Source of the DNA: Monoplex corrugatus
Taxonomy: Eukaryota; Mollusca; Gastropoda; Littorinimorpha; Ranellidae
Direction: 5' to 3'
NCBI GenBank assembly: GCA_030674185.1
Contig: JAPXFY010000026.1
Coordinates: 57,726,794-57,790,793, forward strand
Length of the DNA: 64,000 nucleotides
Positions within the stretch are counted from its first letter, which is position 1; every line of letters starts with the position of its first letter. The position numbers were made by a program, and so were the translations under genes. Positions 56,448 through 64,000 of this stretch are shown piece by piece. The notes under the pieces were generated by a model. That model made no database searches, was not told the origin of the DNA, and worked only from the letters and a program-made list of their open reading frames with translations.

Positions 56448-56749
56448 AATGAACACGCGTTCTCATTCTATTTCCTGTGTTTTGGCAATTACTATTAGTA
56501 CTGTCACGCCTCTTTCTCCTCTGTCTATGTATTGTACAATTGGTTGTGTGAAATAATGCTTTATGTTTTTTCAATGGTATGGTTTTGTGATGTAATGTTA
56601 TTTATGCTTTTTCAATAATGCTTTTGCAAGCCTGTGCCTGTCCTTCTGTGTAGGTGTTTATCTGCTGAAGTGCGTGAGTGTGTCTCTGTATCTGTATGTG
56701 TCTGTGTGACGATACACCACGATTTGCGAATTTCATTTCCTCTAATCAC

Positions 56750-56792
56750 GTTTCGCCTAAGATCGTTTTGGCTAATGCTGTTTTGCCTGGAC
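56750..56792. repeat. Three 15-bp blocks GTTTyGCCTAA
   Basis: GTTTCGCCTAA, GTTTTGGCTAA and GTTTTGCCTGG start at 56750, 56765 and 56780. Inverted relatives (TTAGGCGAAAC, TTAGGCAAAAC, TTAGGTGAAAC) lie at 62339, 62360 and 62425. Confidence 0.6.
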
Positions 56793-57539
56793 TTTTAAGA
56801 CCTCAGTGTATGGATTTATTTCACCCAGAAATTTATTTCCACAATCAGTAAAACCTGAAAAATCTTCACAAATAAATGTCATCTGCACAGGAGTTGATCA
56901 AATCCACTGATTAAATTCCTCATGGAGAATCTTCAGTCACAGATTTTGTTGGTGGACAGCTGTCCTCAGTGCTCTTCATGTTTGCTGTCTGAGTCACAAC
57001 CTGTGCAATTCACCCTTCTCACAATTCGTTCTCAATATTTTACCAGATAATTGATTTTAAAGTTTTTATACTTACTTTTCATCATTTTAATTCAGCCGCT
57101 CAAGTCGGACATTTTATCTGTGAACTGTGTTTACATTTTAGCCTACTGTGTTCGCCCAACGCTACAGCTCCCAAACCTTTGTGTTCTCTGGTTTTAAGTG
57201 TTGTGAACTGACCAACCCACACACCAACCTGCAAACATCATCCTCTCCTGACTGGCTCGCAATTATGGACCCGTCCTTTATAAAACAAATTGGACTGACA
57301 CTTTTTAAACACAGCAAGTGCTACCTCGGTGGAGACGTCTACCAGCGCATACGAACACTGGGGCTGTGTCGTAAGCCCCGCACTGCGCGATCCTGTCGTG
57401 CTGGACGTCTCCACCGTCTTTGGCTCAACCTGCCTCCTGCTGTACCAGTCCGACACCACTTTTCGTCTTCTGTTTCTTCGTCTCCTCCACTGCCCCTGCC
57501 CTCGACCTTGCTGCTGCAGACTTCGTCTCCTCCTCTGCC

Positions 57540-57810
57540 ATCTTCGCCTTCGCCTTCTGTCCTGATGGTGCCGCCTACACCTTCTGTCCTGATGGTGCTG
57601 CCTTCACCTTCTGTCCCGCCGGTGCCGCCTTTCACCTTCTTGTCCCGCTGGTGCTGCCTTCATCTTCTGTCCCGCCGGTGCCGACCTTCATTTTCTGTCC
57701 TGCAGTGCTGCCCTCATCTTCTGTCCCGTCGTTGCTGCCTTCATCTTCTGCCCCGCTGGTGTCGCCTTCATCTTATGTCCTGTCAGTGCTGCCTCCATCT
57801 CCACCTCGGC
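57540..57810 (+). repeat. 30-bp tandem repeat within the LINE N-terminal region
   Basis: About nine units around CCTTCTGTCCTGATGGTGCC. In one frame it reads as FCPDGAA-type decapeptides, in another as Pro/Ser/Val-rich. Confidence 0.8.
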
Positions 57811-60798
57811 CACTGCCATGTGACTCTGATAAAATAAAACTATGCCTTTTTAACGCTCAGTCAACATGCACAGATGGCAAAGCCGATGTCATTGCTGACT
57901 TTATCGCAGATGAATGTTGACATTGCTTTTATCACCGAAACATGGCTTAACCCCCTTGGTCATGAACCTATACATGCGAGTCTCACTCTGAGTGGTTACA
58001 GGCTTGCTTCTTTCCATCGCTCATCCCGAGATGGTGGTATCACCATCCTCTACAACGACTCACTCCATTCCCGCCTATCTTTCTCGCAGTCTCTGCCTTT
58101 CTCCCATCTTTCTTTCGAGCACGTTGAAGTATCCTTCCAATCCACCCCTCACCCAATCACCTTCTCTTGTGTCTATCGACCTCCACCTAGCTCTGCCAAC
58201 AAGCTCACCACATCCATGTTTCTCTCTGACTTTGACCAACTACTTGACTACTACTGCCTCTTACCTGGAAATCCCATCATTCTAGGTGACATCAATGACC
58301 ACTATGACAACACTCACCGTTATGACACAAGACATATCATCAACTCTCTGTCCAATCACAATATGACTCAACACATTTCTGAACCAACCCATCAAAAAGG
58401 TCACATTCTTGACTGAATCATTTCTCGTGATCACCACAATTCAGCTACTGACAACTGCTTAGTTCTTTCTACCCGTCTAACTTCAGCCCTTCCATCTGAC
58501 CACTCTGCAATTCTCTGTTCTCTTGACATTTCTCCTCCTTCCCTACCATGCGCACAGTGACTCAACGCAATCTCAAATCTATCGACCTCTCCACATTTTC
58601 ATCTGATGCCTCCCGTCTCCTTTCTGAAAAGTCACATAACTTTGCCAATGAATGATATACTACTCTCCACCATCTTCTGGACACTCATGCTCCAGCCGCA
58701 ACCCGTCTTTTACCTGACCGCCCCCCTACCCCCTGGCTCACTCATGAGATTGCCTGTGCAAAACGTGCCCGCTGCAGAGCAGAGCACCGATGGCGCAAAT
58801 CCAAACTCACTGTACAAGGCAACTTTTCCAAGCCTCTAAAAGAAAAGTATCCACCCTTATTGCATCTGCAAAAACAAGCTATTTCCAAACGAAAATCCTG
58901 AATGCCTCTTCTTCAAAAGAACTCTTTACAACCATGAATCATCTCCTTGGCACACGAAAAGATTTACCTCTCCCAACAAAACACAGAAATGAAGAACTCC
59001 CATCTGTATTCTCCAAGTATTTCACCACCAAAATACAAACTCTTCGTGACAGGCTTGACAGGACACCCTGTCAACCATGCCCATCTGACCCTTCCTTCTC
59101 TGGCACACCTCTTACTACTTTTACCCCAGTCTCACAAGAAGAAATTCTCAATACAGTCAGATCCATGTCGTTCAAAACCTGCGAACTGGATCCTCTTCCA
59201 GGTTCTCTCTACTCTGACTGTCTCCCTGCTCTCCTACCATTCATTACTGACATCATCAACACTTCTCTTCAAACTGGAACTGTCCCAGATTCTTTCAAGT
59301 CTGCTATTGTTCACCCTCTCCTCAAGAAATACAATTTAGACCCAAATGAACTGAAAAATTACCGGCCTATCTCTAATCTCTCTTTCTTGTCAAAACGTTT
59401 TGAAAAAATTGTCCTCACCCAGCTGAACTCTCACCTGTCTGCCAACAATCTCCTCAATCCTTTCCAGTCAGCCTACCGCCAGTGCCATAGCACTGAAACT
59501 GCCCTGCTACACATTCTCAACAATCTCCTCCTTGCAACTGATACTGGCAAAGTCTCTCTCCTCACACTCCTTGATCTGTCTGTAGCCTTTGATACCATTG
59601 TCATGGTATTCTCCTTTCTAGACTTCATCATACTTTTGGCATCTCTAACATTGCTCTCTCCTGGTTCACTTCATATCTATCAAACAGAAAACAAACTGTT
59701 CTCATCAATGGCACTTACTCTCAACCTGCATACCTGACCTGTGGTGTTCCACAAGGATCTGTCCTTGGCCTGTTCTTTTCACTCTTTACACCCCCCCCTG
59801 TCCACCATCATCAACTCCCACTCTATAAAACACCATTTATGCTGATGACACCCAACTTCAAGACAGTGACTCACCTGACAATATACAGCGCCTCTTGACT
59901 CGCACCACTGAGTGTTACTCGGACATTAAGAACTGGATGACATACAATAAACTTCAGCTTAACGACGACAAGACAGAAGCTATCCTCATTGGCACCCAGT
60001 CAGAAACTTTCTCAGCTGCCTCCTCTTTCTCTCCCATTATGTAACACATCAGTCCCAATTTCTGATTCAGCTAAAAACCTGGTGTCTGCATTGACTCTAC
60101 CCTCTCCATGAACAGCTTTGTTTCTCAAACTGCCAGATCTTGCTACTATCACCTTCATCGTATAAGCCTGATCAGGAAGTATCTCTCTGTGGAAACAACT
60201 GCAAAACTCGTTCTCTCCTTCATAATATCTCGCATTGGCTGTTGCAATTCACTCCTGTCCGGTCTTCCTGCCTCCACCATTCACATCCTACAGCGCATTC
60301 AAAACAATGCTGTACGCCTTGTACTAAAAAAGAAAAAAGCTGACCACATATCTCCTCTCCTGGCACAACTTACTGGCTCCCTGTATCAAAGCGCATACAG
60401 TACAAACTAGACACCATGTGCTACAAAAGCCTCAATAACGCAGCCCCCGATTACCTGTCAAGCCTACTTGAGATCTATGTTCCCTCACGTACCCCGCTCT
60501 GCCTCTGATCCTCTGACTTTTCGCTTTCCACGCACTAAGCTCAATACCTATGGTCCACGAGCCTTCTCTGTTTCTGGTCCACTGTCCTGGAACAAACTTC
60601 TTCTCTCAGTCCGTCAGCAACCTACTTTTGTTTCCTTCATGTCCGCTCTCAAAACTCACCTTTTCTCCTCTGCATAAAATCCTGACCTCACTCAATCTCC
60701 TCTGCAGCCTGTCTCCACTCGGAGGGAATCACATTGTAATATATAATTGTATATAATATGCTCTCTATAATTTTCTCCCCATTTATCGCCATGTGCGT

Positions 60799-60826
60799 GC
60801 GTGTGTGTGTGTGGTGTGTGTGTGTG

Positions 60827-60900
<74 letters not shown>
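60799..60900. repeat. (GT)n microsatellite in the LINE 3' UTR
   Basis: About 100 bp, nearly pure, directly before the conserved 3' hairpin tail of the CR1/L2 element. Confidence 0.95.
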
Positions 60901-60902
<2 letters not shown>

Positions 60903-60990
60903 TCGTGCGTGCGTGTGTGTCTGTTTCAGCGCTTAGATTTGATTTTATCAAGATTTTGCACTATTTAAATATTGTAATTATTATTATTAT

Positions 60991-61665
60991 CAATGTCAGC
61001 ATTCTCTGCCTGCAATTTGTGGACAGTCTTGAAGATGTTAGGGTGTTACTCACAGACTAGTAATATCAGACTTTGATATCAGGGCTCAGTAAACGTTTTG
61101 AGCCTTGTGCTATTGGTACACATGCTGTCGTGAAGATAGCACTGCATCCACAGAGACCTGCTGCTGATGTTGTGAAATCATGATTCAACATGGCAATCTG
61201 TGAATTCGATGATGAAGTTGTCTGGTTCTACAGTTGCTTGCAGTTGAAGCTACGCTTTATTAAGTCTGTCCAGAGAGACAAACACCAGAGCCGTGTACCA
61301 TCGAATGTATTGCCTGACTGCTTCATTTCGGCACAGGCACCACCTAAACCTTGAACCATTCTCTATATGGCTTGTCCATAACGGAACAGGCATTTTACCA
61401 ACATGGAGTTTGGAAATCCTTGTCTTGCAGCAGTTAGAACTGTCTTTTCAAAATTCTCTGTATGTTGGCTAGTGAAAAGCTCAAGCAAGGAACGACTGGT
61501 ATTGTTTTGATAAGACAGAACAAATGCCAGTACTCTGCATTGAACTTGTCTTGATAAAAGGGAGCATGGTGGAGAAGACCTTCCTGAAATCTCCATACGG
61601 ACAGTAAATAATTAATGGAACATCGTTGGAGAGATGAGAAAGCATGTACATGTGTTTGTGTGAGT
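60991..61665. other. Intergenic, nothing recognised
   Basis: No frame or repeat of note. Confidence 0.5.
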
Positions 61666-61765
61666 GTGTATATATATATACATATATATATGTATGTGTA
61701 CATATATATATACATATATGTATATACACATCTGTGTGTGTGCGCGCGCGTGTGTGCGTGTGTAT
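61666..61765. repeat. (TA)n/(GT)n/(CG) compound microsatellite
   Basis: ATATATACAT blocks with alternating purine-pyrimidine GCGCGCG in the middle; a potential Z-DNA or cruciform tract. Confidence 0.9.
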
Positions 61766-62590
61766 GTAGAGACAGATATCTGAAAACAATAGTAAAATTT
61801 CTGTGTCTCTTTGCCATAAAAACAAAAGCAGATGACTTGAATGAGAAACAACACCCAATTGTGCTCAAAAGAAATATCACTTTCAACAGTTTTACTCGTT
61901 GATAAGTTGTGGATGTCAGCCTGGTGACACCAACAACACATTTCCAATAACATGTCCCACAAGGTGAGGCATTCAGATGTCATCTCTACTTATCCACAAC
62001 TAAATTGTAACCATTTGGTTTGCTCTCCATCAATTCAATAGACAACTCCTCTGTCTTTCGCCATTGTCAATAGAACACATCTAGGTCTGATACCAACTTG
62101 ACCAGCAAACGACATTCATCAGTCACAGCAACTGATAAACATTACCTAGATTTCATAACTGAGTGGTGTACAATAACATAATCAAGGAACAAAGCAAAAC
62201 ACTGCGTCGACTCAAGAACGAGTGAACTGTGCTTTCTGAAAGAGATCGAGGAAATGATACTCATCACAGCCACTGACCAATGATTCCTTCAATTTAATTA
62301 CGAAACGAGCTCAACAAATATCAGAAACTCGAATATTTTAGGCGAAACAGGCGTGGTCATTAGGCAAAACCACCTTGAATATGGGTGAAGTTTCAGACAG
62401 AAAGAAGCTGCGAAGATCACAGTATTAGGTGAAACGACTAAGGTTAGTTGTGTGACATTTTGCATGGGTTTATGTATAAGCGTTCATTAGGGAGAGTGTT
62501 CTCATACAGTTTGCATGTGATTTTGTATTTATTGCTTTTTTTCCTCACTTACTTTTGACATGTCTTTGTGTGTAATAATTTTCGGTGAAA
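61766..62590. other. Intergenic, nothing recognised beyond GCCTAA-type blocks
   Basis: Only the inverted TTAGGCxAAAC blocks at 62339-62435 stand out. Confidence 0.5.
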
Positions 62591-62619
62591 TGCAACATAT
62601 TCAAGAACTTGCTTCCTGG

Positions 62620-62732
62620 GATGTTGCGTTATACAAATTACCAATATTATTGTATTTATTATTATCATCATCATCATCATCATTATTATATTATTATTAT
62701 TATTATTATTATTATTGTTGTTGTTGTTATCA
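62620..62732 (+). repeat. (ATT)/(ATC)/(GTT) repeat behind a SINE/LINE-like tail
   Basis: TGTTGCGTTATACAAATTAC then TATTATTG and triplets resembles the GCGCTATAxAAAT-(ATT)n tail of L2-like LINEs and their SINEs. The body of the element is not identified. Confidence 0.45.
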
Positions 62733-63525
62733 TATGTAGCCTGTTCATATTTCTATCATGAAGTTGTGTCTGAGAGACAGGTTGCTTTTAGTTCTGCCAA
62801 ATACTGTTTCACATATGCCTGGTGTGTTTCTGTGTGTTTTATATAACTTAAACATACAAATTCCTTCTTTTTAGTGTAATTATGTTTGTGGTTGCTTTTG
62901 GTTGATGAATAGGTTGTTTCACTGATTTCCATTTGTTTGATTTTTTTGTGCTTTTGTTTGCTGTTTAATTTTTGTTTCATTTTGTACGTCAAGCATTTTG
63001 CAAGACGATGTATCAGTCATGTTGGTGTAAGGTGGTGTACGCACGTGTTGTGATTTGCTTTTCCAACTGTGTTCAGTATGACAAGTGAGACTTTACGCAG
63101 TCTTTAGATTTCTCCCTCATTCACCATTTTCTGTCCACACTACTGTGGTAAATTGATTTTACAGTGCTCTCTCGATACAAGCATTGAGACTGAAGCAAAC
63201 AGGACCCTGGCTGTGACTTAAGTTTTATGCGGAAACAGCGATTGGGATCGATAAAAAAATGTAATTCGACCACACAACTTTGTTTTACATCTACCGTGGC
63301 TGCACGATAATAAATCATGCGATTTTTCAGTGTGAACAGTCTATTGTTATTTCTGATCCTGCTGTAGATGTTGGATGAAATAAATCATTCTTATTCTCTT
63401 TTCCTGATATTTAGATTACTTATCATTGCAAACAATCGCCAGGGACATAAATCATCAGAGATTTTAAAATAATGAAATGGGATTTTTGACATCACTGCAG
63501 TGGAAGAAATTGTGTCTGTATTTTT
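62733..63525. other. Intergenic, nothing recognised
   Basis: T-rich. No supported gene. Confidence 0.5.
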
Positions 63526-63527
63526 AA

Positions 63528-63529
<2 letters not shown>

Positions 63530-63621
<92 letters not shown>

Positions 63622-63674
63622 AAAGACAGAGATAGAGAGACAGAGAGAGAGACAGAGAGAGAGACAGAGAGAGT
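63530..63674. repeat. (GA)n(GACA)n microsatellite
   Basis: About 58 bp GA, 32 bp GACA, then mixed GAGACA. Confidence 0.97.
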
Positions 63675-63767
63675 GCAACTGACACCGACACTAATAATAA
63701 GTTTAATTATGAGATCTTCAGCCCCTGTATAATTAGAATTAAAGGGGGGTGGAGGTGGGTAGGAGCG

Positions 63768-63830
63768 TGACAATGGTGAGACGTTTGGTGACAATGGTGA
63801 GACGTTTGGTGACAGTGATGAAACTTTTGC
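63768..63830. repeat. 21-bp repeat, three copies
   Basis: GTGACAATGGTGAGACGTTTG twice and one diverged copy, in tandem. Confidence 0.85.
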
Positions 63831-64000
63831 ATATAACCAATGCAATGAATGAAAATGAAGAATTTTTATCCAAAATGCTCCACTGTTAACGTGAATTGTT
63901 TCAAATATATATTTAAACGTTCGTAATGTTACGTTGACTGCTTTTCTTCTCTCCACTTTAAGGTATAACCCAACTGCATGACCAATTTTGTTTATATTCT

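Larger units (their letters stand above)
57090..60990 (+). mobile_element. CR1/L2-type LINE, near full length, inactivated
   Basis: Leader and N-terminal region (MDPSFIKQIGLTLFKHSKCY at 57265) with a 30-bp coding repeat at 57540-57810. Endonuclease from IKLCLFNAQST (57836) with FITETWL, GDIND and GHILD then TGA (58414-58416, Trp in the minus copy at 1-1378). RT with LKNYRPISNLSFLSKRFEKI (59350 on), NPFQSAYRQCHSTETALLH, LLDLSVAFDT and YADDTQLQ (near 59837). C-terminus with KTRSLLHNISHWLLQ-type and LKTHLFSSA motifs. The 3' end is a GT tract then a GCGCTTAGA hairpin and (ATT)n tail. At least four frameshifts or stops inactivate it. Confidence 0.85.

Overview
The window looks like a non-coding-rich metazoan nuclear contig, most likely from a mollusc (probably a marine gastropod). 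The grounds are an intronless rhodopsin-class receptor of a style I associate with molluscan lineage-specific receptor expansions, a CUB/LDL-A/C-type-lectin extracellular gene, and a dense mix of RTE, CR1/L2, Tx1-like, R2-type, Penelope-like, Ty3/gypsy and piggyBac-like remnants with long GT, ATCT, GA and ATT microsatellites. Taxonomy is inference; nothing here names the species. A 100-N gap at 46401-46500 shows it is scaffolded.

Only two host genes are well supported. The first is a 375-residue 7TM receptor (14956-16083, +) with a TATA-like box 363 bp upstream of its ATG. The second is part of a spliced secreted or membrane gene on the minus strand (about 46210 down to 44220): signal peptide, 16-residue Thr/Ser repeats, CUB, LDL-A, C-type lectin, LDL-A and a split LDL-A. 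Its frame slips twice, both times at a run of five T.

The receptor belongs to a decayed cluster of duplicated units spread over about 34 kb. Unit A (9434-17480) is complete. Unit B (17945-19633) keeps only the receptor C-terminus. Unit C' (25170-27600) keeps only the 3' flank. Unit C (29930-30945) keeps the promoter and N-terminal half before an RTE element interrupts it. Unit D (38060-42555) keeps upstream DNA and the start of the minisatellite before an inverted RTE fragment cuts it. A roughly 40-bp minisatellite lies upstream of the receptor in A, B and C and at the matching place in D. Units A and D share the same truncated RTE insertion at the same place, and B lacks it, so the order of events can be read.

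Layout: 1-5500 is a three-level nest (CR1/L2, then a candidate piggyBac-like element, then RTE). 5520-8560 is a mosaic of opposed Ty3/gypsy pieces and a LINE. 9434-19633 holds units A and B. 19720-23960 is a simple-repeat and satellite block, including 21 copies of a 66-bp unit derived from 21-bp repeats. 25170-33612 holds units C' and C with a Penelope-like tail, RTE and Tx1-like pieces. 33885-38045 is LINE sequence split by a clean piggyBac-like insertion. 38060-43445 is unit D. 44220-46210 is the CUB/lectin gene. 48330-55480 is a string of LINE fragments including an R2-type endonuclease element. 57090-60990 is a near full-length CR1/L2 element. The rest is AT-rich intergenic DNA and microsatellites.
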